NCBI GenBank assembly: GCA_963854835.1
Contig: OY978529.1
Span: 44,987,321 to 45,051,320, forward strand
Origin: Megamerina dolium
Taxonomy: Eukaryota; Arthropoda; Insecta; Diptera; Megamerinidae
DNA: 64,000 nt
Reading direction: 5' to 3'
Part shown: positions 46,393 to 58,755 of the stretch, one piece after another
Layout of the letters: each line of letters opens with the position of its first letter
Position numbering within the stretch: position 1 is the stretch's first letter
Program-made: the position numbers and the translations under genes
The notes under the pieces: model-generated
Database searches by the model: none
What the model saw: only the letters and a program-made list of their open reading frames with translations
What the model was told of the DNA's origin: nothing

Positions 46393-46948
46393 CCAGGTGT
46401 ACAAGCTTAAATCCGCTTTCTCGTAGATGGCGTTCGTGAGCATATTGAGCTATTATCGACTGTGCATCCTTTTTTTATGAGTTCGACATCTGTTTACATC
46501 AATTAGTAAACATCATCAGTGATTTCATACAACAACATGCATTTTTCCTCGTATAATCATGTCTAGATTCGTGCCAGAAAAAGAGCATATGCGGGAAGCT
46601 CTACTTTTTTGCTTCAATTTGAAGAAATCTGCTGCTGAATCGCATCGAATGCTTGTGGAGCCAGTGCGCTATCGGAAACCACTCGCAGAGACTGGTTTCG
46701 TCGGTTCAAAGAAGGTCATTTTGACTTGAGTGACAAGAAGTGTGAAAATAGACCCACAAAAGTAGAGGACCATTATTTGCAGGCTCTTTTGGATGAGGAC
46801 GACACCCAATCGCAAAAAAATGTTTGCCGAACAGTTAGGTGTTACACAACAAGCCATTTCCATACGTTTACGAGCCATGGGGAAGGTTCTATGCAAAAAA
46901 TGTGGTTTTTTTTACCGAAAAACAGCGGATTTAAACTTGTTCACCTGG
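46393..46948 (+). mobile_element. Internally deleted mariner (MITE-like), copy 1
   Basis: A 556-bp element with ends CCAGGTGTACAAGCTTAAAT (left) and CCAGGTGAACAAGTTTAAAT (right, inwards), TA on both sides. The transposase start is preserved: MSRFVPEKEHMREALLFCFN from 46559, then SAAESHRMLVE, a frameshifted middle, and EQLGVTQQAISIRLRAMGK near 46820-46880. Immediately after this the sequence jumps to the 3' terminal region (TTTTTTTTACCGAAAAACAG). The whole catalytic domain is missing. The element at 53095 shows the same junction, so the deletion happened before both copies spread. Confidence 0.85.
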
Positions 46949-46954
46949 TATATT

Positions 46955-49200
46955 CCAATAAATATTCCAATATAAATAAATTCCGATTGAAAGTGTTAAG
47001 TCTCTATAAAAATATAAAAGTGTTCAAGCATTTAATTGGTCATCCGACATCGTGTATCCCAGATACTTGTGACAAACTAAATATATATATGATAATAAAA
47101 TGTAAAAGCTATAGAAACACTAGCTGTAAAAAACTTGTAAATTAATTTACTACTGCAAAATTATTAGACCTATATATAATATTATAATGTACCTGACGGG
47201 CAAAATGGCATGATTTGTTTCGATATGAAAGTCAATGCAGTGCAATTCCTTGAGAGAGAAGAGAGAGATAGATAGAGAGAGGGAGAAAGAGAAAAAGAAA
47301 ATAGAGTTCATGTTTTATTGTTTATCTTTCACCTATTTCACTCAAATAGTACTCAATAGCACTCAAATAGTTCTTGTATACATATTATTAAATACAATAC
47401 TCTATCACACATTTATAATTGTATCGTTATTTGTAAGTTGATTGTATATAATGATATGATATAATGTACTATCATTATATCCAAATAGAATATTGAATTG
47501 ACTTGAGTGGAATTGAATTGAATTACTTGTTCATTATAAGAACGCCTTTAATGATATACACAATGAATAACGTCTGCCTGAGTGGGAATTAATTGTCTAT
47601 CCTTGAATACTTGCTAAGGTGATTGTAAGATTGGTTTACCAACTATTTGTAATAATAAGGACAACATATGGGTTCTTGAGGGGTATTGTCTGAATAGTGT
47701 GTAAAGAATATCTAAACTCTACGGGCTGGGATTAGTCAAGAATAATAAACAGATCAGTGTTCGGCGAGAAAGAGGTTTTAAAATGGCACTGCAGCGTTAA
47801 TTGTGATCCACAATAGCTTTTTGTGTGTCAGCCACCACAACCAACCAATTGACCAAGCTAAATTATTATGAAAGTTCAAAAGAAGTTGTTCAACAACATT
47901 AGTGTTAGAAAGCAATTAACACAAATATCTAGCACAATTTAAAAGGAAACATTCTAAATTGAAACAGGTATTTGATTTATTAATGCCATATGCTTGAATG
48001 ATTGTGTAACTAATTTGCAACAATAAATGTAAAGTTTTTCTCAATACGAACACACAAAGCTAAATGGTATGTACTAGTACTTAGTATTCTTCAACATTAC
48101 AAAATGTGTAAATACAAACGAATATATCAAATTGAAATCTACTATCACATGTTTAGTTAGAGTTTATACAAACTTATATAAACACATTTTAGAGTTTAAA
48201 AATGGCGTACAAGTATAATATATGCAAGCTTATAACATAAGTGGAACAATGCACCAATCAACATGGCTAAAAAATGCATACAACCAAATGTATATGATGA
48301 TATAAGGTAACATATAGGATATTGTACATTTCTTGTACAATAATAAAAGCAAAAGCATACGCTACTTGTTTATTATAGAACTATCTATACCCTATGGATT
48401 TTTGAATACATTTGTATTTCATTATAATACAATGGTAATAGTGCTACGATGGGTGACCTCATTTATTGTATTTTGTAAAACTATATTACTAATACATTTG
48501 CATACATTGGCGATCCTTTTTAATCAAATACATTGAAATTATAGTTGTACATTGTATTACTATATTGTATTAGAATTTCATTTTGTTAAGATATTTTGTT
48601 TTTTTTTTTAGCATTCTACGATTTTGCTATTTTTCGTACTTATCACTGCCTATCTTCTCTATACACTCACACTGCCGCATAAAATTATATAGATAAGCAT
48701 CTACTATTTGCATTGCTATTGTTTTTGTTCTATTTACAACATGTGATTATAATTGGTTAAGTTAAAGTTTTCAAATTGTTTATTTTAAATGTATCCGTTA
48801 TTGTTTTAATTTACGTTCTTCTTTTACTTATGATTCTACTTTTGAATCGGTTGTAATTTGTTTCCAAAGTTATTTCAATGTTTACATTTTTTCTATTTAT
48901 TGTTTGGTAAATCTTTTTAGCCGTTTTAACCTACAGCGGATTTTTTTAAATACTCGTATACTCGATCTTATAAATGTTATTATACTCTACAACCTAGTCC
49001 CACGAGGTTTGGGTGACTTAGCTCAATGCATTGCGATGCATTGCGGTGACACTTGAAAACAGATATTAATCTATGACCGAAATTCTCAATTTCATGTAGC
49101 TCCAATACAAAATCTCTACTGTAGGCATATCCGTCGTATTGCCATTATAACGTAAAAAATTTCGAGTTTCGGCTTTTTGAATAAAAAATTTTTTTTTCGG
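46955..49200. other. Intergenic, no gene seen
   Basis: Purine-rich GA tract at about 47253-47300 and AT-rich sequence. The stretch 49066-49200 is probably the non-coding end of the adjacent mariner. Nothing else was recognised. Confidence 0.45.
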
Positions 49201-49204
49201 CAAA

Positions 49205-49725
49205 AACATATTTTTCTTCAAAAAGTTGTCTCCTTTTAGCTCAAAAAATTTAATCCAACGTTTTTCCAAATTTTTTTGTTCTTTCAAAATAATAAGCATT
49301 CTCATGGTCCTCAAAATTGACGTTTGTTTCAGTGATGACTTCTTTGAAACATTTGCTTCAAATCAACGTCGAATCTCTCGACTAGCTGTGAATAATATAC
49401 GCATAAGTTCTATGCTCATTTTCCCTTCTCAATATAATCGATGGAAGTGACTATACGTCGCAAGAAAACTGTCACCATGACCTTGTTGGCCGACAAACCC
49501 ACCTTGGTCACATTCACCTGCAGAAATTTACCGCTTTGAGTGTTACTTGATGTTTGGTGTGTTATAATGGATCCATATTTCGTCCATGGTTACCAAATGA
49601 CGCAGAAGCTGGTTCGGAATGCGGTTGAACATCGACAAACGCCCATTTGAAGTGACCACGCGATTGCATCTGACGTCAATTGTGAGCAAACGCAACACCC
49701 ATCTTCCGCATTTCTTTCAACTTTA
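49205..49725 (-). mobile_element. Mellifera-type mariner remnant
   Basis: The minus strand reads RLSMFNRIPNQLLRHLVTMD, then EIWIHYNTPNIK around the first catalytic Asp. It continues SANKVMVTVFLRRIVTSIDY and IEKGK, and after a deletion ends LEKRWIKFFELKGDNF. The second and third acids are deleted. Motif wording matches the mariner at 12040, so both belong to the mellifera group but are separate insertions. Terminal repeats were not found. Confidence 0.7.
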
Positions 49726-49729
49726 GAAA

Positions 49730-52585
49730 AGTTGAACCCTTAACAAACAATGTTCAGACAAATAATATTTTGTACTGATACTATTTAATACTTGTATGGT
49801 AGTAAAATAACTGTATAAATTTCGACAATTATTCAATTAGACTGAAATAGAAATACCATTGATTTTTAATCCGTTTTTTTACTGTTTTGTTTTTTTTTTT
49901 TTTTTTTGCTGGTTTGCTTTTTTTTTCATGTACATATGCAGTCAGGGATGTGCTGCGCCGAACTCCACATATGTTGATACCAGGCAAAAAAATAATTGCT
50001 TAATTTTAAAACGATCCATCAATATAGCTTTTGTTTATAAGCTGCTTTAAAATTCACATGTTTTTTGATTTCATTTTAATAATGGAAAATTTGAACAATT
50101 GTTCTTTACTACGTATTTATTTAAAAAAGGTCTATCTAATCTTCATATGCAATAATATAAAAATTCGATTACTAAATTTATATTGAATTTGCAATTTGGC
50201 GTTCATATTGTAATATTATAATACAATATCATATATTATTTTTACGAAAAATTACAATTGAATTCATATTTCATAACTATTGATGAAATTTGGATCCACC
50301 ACTTTTGAACAAATCAATGAAAGCATTCGATTGAGGCTAGTGAAAGTACATCAGAGACAGTTCTGTCAGTTGTAGCGATAGTTTTTTGGGATTAAAAATT
50401 TTATTGGATTTATTGTTCGTTTAACAACTAGGAATGTTCTTCGATTGTATATAAAAAGTTGAAAAATAATGGAGTATTTATATTATAGTTTCAAGAGGTT
50501 AAATTGCAAAACAAATATAAAATACATTTTGAAAACTTAACCATGATTGTTAGGCGCAATACTTCTCTGACAGCTCCCATATATTTTCAACGGATAATTA
50601 TTGAATTTATGAGTCAGTACGAGTACAATCACAAATTTACTGATTTATTTATATGAAAGACAAAGAGAAAATTATAAACGAACTCATTAATTTAATTAAT
50701 CAATATTCCACAGTTTTTTTTTTTTTTTTTATTTTATTGCTACTATTAGAGTAGTTCTCCAATTAAATTTAATAATCAGACAATTCCCATGTGAAACCGA
50801 AAAATGTCAATTTGATTAATTATAACATCAATCATAAATAGCTGCAGCAGTGTGCGAGCTTATTTGAATCGAGTTGAATTATGAGTTATTAAAATATGTT
50901 GAATAAAATATCAAATAAGAGCTATTATTATAAAATTTGCTATCAATAAAACTAGAAACTGTGGTGCTTCACAAATAATGAAATATCAATCATTCGTTAT
51001 GGATGGATATACATATAAAATTTACTGAAAATTATTCAAAATAAATTTATGAAAAAAAGAAAGAAAAATAGAAAAAACTTCTCTACACTAATAATATTTA
51101 TATACATTTACTGTCATTTGTACAAAAGAAAAGTTAACCGTCATTACACTCATACTCATCAGTGCACACACACACATATGTATGATGTCCTTGAGTCTTT
51201 AAAATACTATCATATTGTACGAGGCATTCTTGACATAATCACTTTGCAATGACATTTACAAATGGACACCAATATGTACGACCGAGTGAATTGGATGAAA
51301 AGTAATACATATGAAGCATAGAAATATCAAAATAAGAAAATATTCATAAAAACATATACATAACTACAAAGTCTAACAAAAACTCATATGCATATGTATA
51401 GCGAGTATAAGAACTAACGACTGACATTAAAATTACGACCGGAAGACTTAAAATACAACGCATTTACATATAGTACAATAAGCGGCAGTGATTAGTATTG
51501 GAATGGAAACGATAGGGTCAATAGTATATTATATATACATTCTATATATACAGGCATATTGTAGAAAAGAAGCAATTGTGGTAATATTATAGCATTTAAC
51601 AAAAACAAATACAAAGGAAAATAATAACAACACGTCAACAACAATTCATAGGGTTTTAGTATTCATTTGTGGTATGTATAAATATGGACATATGGTCATA
51701 TTAAATATATACATTTGTAAACTAACACACACATATATCCACACATATATATATTTACTACTCTTTTGTCCTTTTGACACTATTGCTCCGGCAATTGTTA
51801 TGAGTTTTTATCACACATAATATATACAATATTTGTATTTTTTATGAGACACATGGAAAACACATTCTGACAACAAAATATGTATACATGGTGTGCGCAG
51901 TAGTAAATGTTAATTGCAAATACACTTCATTGCCTTTAATACTCTAGCAATACGAATGTCGCTACAGATATCTAATACACATTCTGTATAAAATGATTAA
52001 ATAAATTGGCATATTATACACACATATTTCTATATGCATGATAGTTATATGTGTACGTATAGGTAATAACATTTCGATGACGATTCTAATTCAATGATAA
52101 TTTTTACACCACACGACATATATTTAATATACAACATTTGTATATAATGTATATACAAATTGAATACCTAATGATCACAAGTCATAATGTATGTGCTACA
52201 ATTTTTACATAGACCACATGCAATGTAGTGGAATGGAAATAAAAAGGATATACCTTAAAGCTATCATATTTAGCGGTTAGAAAAATATGTTGAGTCCTAA
52301 TGCCATAATAACATAGAAGAACAAAGGTTGTCGATTTCTTGAATGAATTAATTTTTTTCAAAAATTAGTAAAGAAGATTTTATTGAAAGTATTGTCCACA
52401 GGTAGGAATTGTTTATTCTCATCTTTCTGGTAGTAATATTAATCTCACGTCGAAAAGACAACACATGCTTTGAGGTTATCGAAAAATCGAACTTTTTTGG
52501 CATTATCATAGGAATCCACTACTGGTGGACTAACACATTTCGTTCAAAACCAACCCAAGCTTCTGGTAGAGCATAAAATATTCCC
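49730..52585. other. Intergenic, no gene seen
   Basis: AT-rich with T-runs near 49891 and 50713. The 67-codon frame at 51049-51252 is lysine/histidine-rich low complexity and is not called. Confidence 0.5.
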
Positions 52586-53094
52586 CAGCTGACAGTGAGC
52601 CAGCACGGTGAGGTCGTGTAAGAAGTGTCTACTCCAGCCAGTGTCGAACACTGATATGAAAGTTGAGTTCTGGACTCTGGTTCTTTCCCATCGGCGCAAT
52701 GTCACCAGTAATTAGGTGCTGTGATGCCTCTCTATCAGGCAAAGCGCTGCAATAACTGCTACTGGCATACTAATCGCATGTCTGTTAAGCACTAGTAGGT
52801 ATTTAGTCCGTTTTATGATCTGTACTAGACAGATTGATTGGTGGTAACTTCACATGAGTATTTCAACTCACATCTAACGTTCATTTTCTGTATTGGGTCC
52901 GAGACTAGGAGAGGTTTATACGTCACCATTAGAATGCCAAAGGGGAGTATTGGCATTCTATTGGAGTTTCATTCCCTGGTAAGACCGTGTTTTTTCTATT
53001 GCACGTGTGCATGAATATAGTGCAACAGATGCTTTCCCAATATACTCTTCAATGTTACGCTTCCTATTAAGGTTTTTGTCAAAGACGAGGTTTA

Positions 53095-53635
53095 CCAGGT
53101 GTACACGCTTAAATCTGCTGTTTTTCGGTAAAAAAAAACACACTTTTTTCATAGAAAGCCAAAAATTATGGAAATGGCTTGTTGAGTAACACCTAACTGT
53201 TCAGCAAGCATTTTTACGATTGGGTGTCGTCCTCATCCAAGAGAGCCTGCAAATCATGGTCCTCAACTTTTCTTGGTCTATTTTCACGCTTCTTGTCACT
53301 CAAGTCAAAATGGCCTTCTTTGAACCAACGAAACCAGTCTCTGCAAGTGGTTTCCGATAGCGCACTGTCTCGACAAGCATTCGATGTGACTCAGCAGCAG
53401 ATTTCTTCAAATTGAAGCAAAAAATTAGAGCTTCCCGCATATGCTCTTTTTCTGGCACGAAACTAGACATGATTATACGAGGAAAAATGTATGTTGTTGT
53501 ATGAAATCACTGATGATGTTTACTAATTGATGTAAACAGGTGTCGAACTCATAAAAAAAAAACATTCGATAATAGCTCAATATGCTCACTAATGCCATCT
53601 ACTAGCAAACAGCGGATTTAAGCTTGTACACATAG
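53095..53635 (-). mobile_element. Internally deleted mariner (MITE-like), copy 2
   Basis: A 541-bp element with ends CCAGGTGTACACGCTTAAAT and, from the right inwards, CTATGTGTACAAGCTTAAAT; TA on both sides. It is inserted in the I/LOA-like element. It keeps the helix-turn-helix half of the transposase on the minus strand. Near 53115-53180 it shows the same junction to the 3' end as the copy at 46393 (TTTTTTTTACCGAAAAACAG read on the minus strand), with about 15 further bases lost. It could only move with a transposase supplied by an intact relative. Confidence 0.82.
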
Positions 53636-54029
53636 TAGATATCTGGATTTGGATTATACTTTCATGTGAATGAGGTAAAATTTGTTTTCCCTTGATTGAC
53701 CTCCATACCACAGTCTGTGCTCCAATCGCTTAGAGAGCATGCTGCATGGCTTCACTTAATATGCTATCGTATTTTTCTGGACATCACTAATGCGAGGTCG
53801 TCTGCTTATGCGAATGTTTTACAACTTCAATTTTCTAAGGATAGCAGTAATTCGTTCACTACAAGTATCCATAGTAAAAGTGAGAGGACTCATCCATGCG
53901 GAGTCCCTCTATCCGTATGTCTTTGTGCTACGATTCCCCACTTTCGCATTGAGAGAACTACGAGTCAGCATTAGGCCTATCAAGTATAGTAAGGAACGTT
54001 CAACTTCTAGGTCAGATAGAGGTCAGTAT

Positions 54030-54555
54030 GACACTTTTGTTGAAGATAGTGCCACCATATATATCGTAGATCAGCAGCTCGTATTATTTTCTCCATAATA
54101 AGATTGAAGAAGTCCCACGATAACGAATCATCTTATCTGAAATCCAGCTTGGTATTAAACGGCGGGGAGAGGCCTTTCCCAATTTTCACTGCACAACGGG
54201 AGTTATATAGTGTCATTCTGCAGAGACGATTGAGCTTCGCAGGAATACCGAACGCAGACAGTGTTGTGTAGAGGTAATCTCTTATCAGACTCTCGAAAGT
54301 GGCTTTATGTTCAACAAAGAGGTGATGTGTGTCGATCTGTTTCTCGTGGGTCTTCTCCAGAATTTGGCGGAATGTGAAATTCTGGTCGTTGATAGATTTA
54401 CCAAGTCTAAAGCCACACTGATAAGGTCCAATCAGATTGTTAAGCATAGGCTTCAATCTTTGACACAGTACGCTCGATAAGACCTTGTATGCGATGCTAT
54501 ACCACGGTAGTTGGTGCAAATTGTGGTATGGTGTGGTGTTCTGTGTATATAGCCG
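54030..54555 (-). mobile_element. RTE-like reverse transcriptase fragment nested in an I/LOA-like element
   Basis: The minus-strand frame runs IAYKVLSSVLCQRLKPMLNN, LIGPYQCGFRLGKSINDQNF, TFRQILEKTHEKQIDTHHLF and GIPAKLNRLCRMTLYNSRCA. In another frame it continues DFFNLIMEKIIRAADLRY. These are the central reverse-transcriptase blocks; YADD is missing because the piece ends first. Upstream and downstream code belongs to a different (I/LOA-like) family, so this piece entered later. The chimeric 162-codon frame at 54133-54621 joins the two by chance. The wording is close to the remnant at 5730. Confidence 0.75.
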
Positions 54556-54979
54556 AGATAGATCTAGAACGTTATGTCGATAGTTAGTTATAAATGTATA
54601 TCCAATATTACATATAAGCAAGTTAGTCCTTAGAATAAATTCAAAAAGTGTCTTATCCCACTCGTTGGTTCCAGTGCTCGCCCAAATTATATAGTTAATA
54701 CCTCTCTTCCTGCCTCTACATTACTACATACTACCGCCAGTATGCCACTAGGTGGTGCACCCTGTTGATGATGAGCCATTTACATCAATTTTAGCCAGAC
54801 TCTTATGGGTAACATTGGGCAAGAGTAGACTAACTGTTGTAGTGTCCCCATTGTTGTACAAGAGAAGTTAGAATTGTTAAAGCTGCTCTTGACCATTATG
54901 CAAGAACGAGGTCTTGTATTGTCCTACGTATAGTAAAGCTTGTAACCTATATTTATTAGTCCACATAACTAGTTCTTGA

Positions 54980-56315
54980 TGCTCCAAGTCTCCTGTATCA
55001 AGATAACGTTCGTTTATTGCCTGTGCAGGGTAAAATCAATTTTATGTACATACTTTCTTCACCCCATCTTATTACCACATAGAATATGCATTGAATAATA
55101 ATAATAAAACAGAAACTAATGAACAAGCAATTATCGTTATTAAAAGCTTTTTTATACTGGTATAATTCGCAGCGCGTGAAAGTATATATGTTATACAAGT
55201 ATGTTATACGATTAAGTTATACGTAAACATATTGCATTTGAGCGTAAGCTGTTTTATAGTATAGAGACACATGTATGTTCCAACGAGCACTGCATTAACT
55301 AATTCTATTGGATCAAGGAATATGACGACGAAGTACATATACCAATTTATACTACATATACTTTTATTTAACTGAATAATACCTCTTTTACTCAGACCAA
55401 ATATTTGAATTAACAATTGCTTTAATTTTCCTTTCATAATCTAAATTAAAAATAAATTATGAAAAATTCAGATTATTTTACAATGGAAAACAGTATAAAT
55501 TATAAGCACAAAAAGAAATAAAAAGAAACATAACAATAAAAATTCTCGAATTGTGTATTACGAATATTTTCATTATTTTAAATTTAGCCTTCCTGATATT
55601 ACTTATATATGTAATATTGCAATTAACAAGGACGTCATAGTGAAATTCTTATGATATTGCCATTGTTTGTCATTTTTCCATGTCTGTATTTTCTCTATTT
55701 ATTAATGTAACGTCTCAAATGCAGGCCAATAGGACATTGTGTTCTATTCTGTGTGTGCCTTTTGAACTTTCGACTTTATGCATACTGTACGTGAGCATAT
55801 ACAAAGCATTCTTACAGACTTACACACATACATAGATAATTTCCTGCACGACACAATGACGGCAGAACGACGCCGCCATTGTCATATATATAAAACAATA
55901 CAGCCATACAGCCATTCATACATACGAAAATGCGAATGAAATATGTATAGGTATAAATGTATAAAAACAATTAAAATACATAGAATTCAAGACAGTACAT
56001 GTACGTTGTAATACGCAATGTATGCGCACGTCAATTTGAATGTATTTGAGCTTGGAAGCATGTATATACACTATTACGAATATGTAAAACGAATTCGTAA
56101 ATTTCTCGTTTTTTTGCTCGTTTATTACGCTCTCATTTTCGCTTTCTATATTTCGTATCTTTTTACAATTTCTTTTTAATTATTTATTCTACACTACACT
56201 ACGCTCTCTACGCTCTTCTGTAATTTGTTTGAATATGCCGCTGAACTGAATATGCATGTGCTAAGTTAGGTTAGGTTATATTATTATGGTTACCCTCTCT
56301 GAGAGACCCTATGAA
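54980..56315. other. Intergenic, no gene seen
   Basis: AT-rich. Two TTAGG units near 56262 are too few to be telomeric. Nothing coding was recognised. Confidence 0.5.
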
Positions 56316-56319
56316 AGGA

Positions 56320-56612
56320 CATATTTAAGCCATTAAGGCCGATTATGATAGCATCGAGCCTCTTTTCCAGAACTGTTTGAAATTTGAACAGTATTCCAAG
56401 GGAACTACTTATATGTATTAGCCGGTTCCGAATGACAGAACCCTTATGACATGGTGCTTTGTCACAGAGCTTTTCTAGAAGCGTTTGTTTGGCAAATTGT
56501 GATGACTGGCTGAAAATATTTTCAATATTAAAGTTGATACCTTAGCCGGAGACTGAACCCACGAGCTACGACTCAGGATGCCAACACAGTTATCACTGAG
56601 GTACAGCATTCA
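56320..56612 (-). mobile_element. tRNA-derived SINE with recognisable promoter boxes
   Basis: Read on the minus strand, box A TACCTCAGTGATAACTG (56603-56587) and box B GGGTTCAGTCTCC (56560-56548) have tRNA-like spacing. The body follows: CAACTTTAATATTGAAAATA, AGCTCTGTGACAAAGC, AAGGGTTCTGTCATTCGGAA, and TTCTGGAAAAGAGGCTCGAT near the 3' end. The body matches the copy at 32488 in order. It is not a functional tRNA gene, because the 3' acceptor half is replaced by the SINE body. Target duplications were not found. Confidence 0.7.
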
Positions 56613-56699
56613 CAACTATTAATTATTCATTGATATTGAACATGTTGACAGAAGTTACACGGCAAAAGACACACAGTTAAGGCTGCAATAGCATTAGTT

Positions 56700-56999
56700 G
56701 CCAGTGTACCTTTTTCATACACAGCACTCATTGTTCGTCAATTTTTGGCTCGGAATAAGGTCTGTGTGTTGAATCACCCGCCGTATTCACCTGATTTGGC
56801 ACCGTGCGACTTCTTTTTGTTACCAAAACTGAAATTGAAGTTGAAAGGATGCTTTTTTGATGATATTCAGACCATACAACGGGCTTCGACGAGGGCACTG
56901 GAGGCAATTCCGAAAAATGAGCTGGAGCACGCGTTTGAATCACTATTAAATCGATGTAACAAGTGTATTGAATCAGGAGAAGAATATTTCGAATAAATA
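56700..56999 (+). mobile_element. Mariner transposase C-terminal fragment
   Basis: One open frame reads TALIVRQFLARNKVCVLNH, then PPYSPDLAPCDFFLLPKLKL with the third catalytic Asp intact. It continues KGCFFDDIQTIQRASTRALE, ELEHAFESLLNRCNKCIESG and ends EEYFE with a TAA stop. This is the last third of a mariner-type transposase with no stop or frameshift over about 90 codons. The first two catalytic acids and the DNA-binding part are absent. It differs clearly from the other mariners in this window, so it represents another lineage. Confidence 0.8.
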
Positions 57000-57004
57000 T
57001 ACCG

Positions 57005-58709
57005 AAAAATTAGCAGATATCGTGTTTTCTAGAGGCAGTCGCTCCTTGTATACTTGTATGTCGTATGATAATGTTAATGTTAATGTTTAATGTTAATAGT
57101 AATTTTTATTATACGGTTCAAGTTGAAACAAAAAACAAAAATTATATTAGTTCTGTTGTTGTAACATATACATACTTTCAATTGGAATATAACAAGTGGA
57201 TGTGCAATTTCATTAGTAAAGAGTTGAAATGCGTGGAATAAGTAATAAATGAATACGATATTTAATATGTGTATATATATATATATATATTTTTTTTTTA
57301 TATACGAGTACATATAATCAGTTTCCTTTCACTTTTAATAATTAATCAGCATCAACCTTTCACTTCTAAGAATTTTATGCAACTGACGTCATACCTCTTT
57401 GTTGTTGTTGTTGTTGTTGCTGTTGCTAAAATATTATGAAATTAAAAAAATTCACATTGTGAAATAATTATTAGGTTCTTTTTCACTTCCGTATAAATTA
57501 CCATATAACTGGTTAATATTTAATTTATATGTGTTTTAGATTAAAAGCCAACATAAAATTACGCTGTTATAACGTCATTATGCTTTAATATATTCGAGCA
57601 TATTTTTTATACAAAATTTATTTCAATTTGAAAGTGTCTCTCACACTTGCATTTTATATATAAAAGAGACTTTAAATATCACTATCTCCAAAAATATAGT
57701 TGCCATTATAATTACATTGAGAGTGGTTTATGATGTTCAAGTCTCACATTGATGGCACCGACAACAGACTTTTAATAATTCAATATTCTTAATATGTACA
57801 TATATGCTACATGTTTTTTCGCCTTCGAATGAAATGTTGAGATAGATATTTTTGTAGATAAGCACTTAAAAAGGCATCTTTAAGAGTGCTTCTGCGGAGT
57901 GCATCAAAAGTGGATGAAAAAGTCTCGTGAATATAGGGTTTAATGGGTAAAAATATTTTCATAAAACATTGGTCCTGCAATTCTAATTTCATTAGGAATA
58001 TATGTACTAAAAATGTGGAAAAAAGTATATGGATATTAACTCTCAAAATAGCCTTGCCTTTTGCTATATGTTGATATTCAATTATAAAGCGCATTATATT
58101 CATAAATCAAAGTATTAAGATATAATATGAATAAGTCAGAAAACACATGTAAAAGTAATACTACTTATTTGTAAAGAGTGATGATAACAAGATTAAAGTT
58201 TGTTGTGAATTTTAATCCACCAGCCCATGTGTAAATACACATACGAAAATACAATACAATTTGCAAGTGCCTACACTCATTTCAATCAAGACATTCAACC
58301 GAAAGTTTTAAATTCAAAATACAAACATTACAATTTGATACACCCACTAATGTGGAGCTTACATATACGGACAAACATTATGATTATAATAAAACATATA
58401 CTCGTAATACTAAACGAATTAAATGTTGTAACACAAAAAGAGATAGATGAATTTGAATAAAAGAAAGAGAATAAAATGAAAGCAAAAAGATGTAATAAAA
58501 ATGAATTTATTCGACTCAAACCACAAACATATTATCATAATATTAAAATGGATATAACAAGAGAATATAATATGTTTATTCATGCGACCATTAACTTATG
58601 GCCACATATAAACGAGAAAAATAATTACTATAAAAATAATCAAATATTTAGTTTCACTACGAATACCACATGAACATATTACAACTATGCATATTATTTT
58701 GTGCTTATC

Positions 58710-58755
<46 letters not shown>

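Larger units (their letters stand above)
52590..54975 (-). mobile_element. I/LOA-like non-LTR retrotransposon, host of a nested cluster
   Basis: The minus strand gives scattered pieces of one element in order. First is the endonuclease end: YMAHD-like MAHHQQGAPPSGILAVV near 54770-54720, and FLNLF/LICNIG with TFITNYRHNVLDLSR near 54610-54550. The reverse transcriptase has a damaged YADD box (stop-ADDLALVMSRK, about 53805-53770) and GMEVNQGKTNFTSFT near 53700. RKRNIEEYIGKASVALYSCT follows at about 53065-53005. The RNase H part to 52590 is too eroded to follow. Two later insertions interrupt it: an RTE-like piece (54030-54555) and a deleted mariner (53095-53635). Confidence 0.65.

Noticed and set aside
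53696..54098. Plus-strand open frames
   Set aside because: Antisense shadows of the I/LOA-like reverse transcriptase on the minus strand.
56257..56275. TTAGG units, insect telomere-like
   Set aside because: Only two units; flies lack TTAGG telomeres, and such short runs are frequent.
56540..56612. Possible functional tRNA gene
   Set aside because: Box A and box B are present, but the acceptor stem cannot form and the sequence continues into the SINE body.
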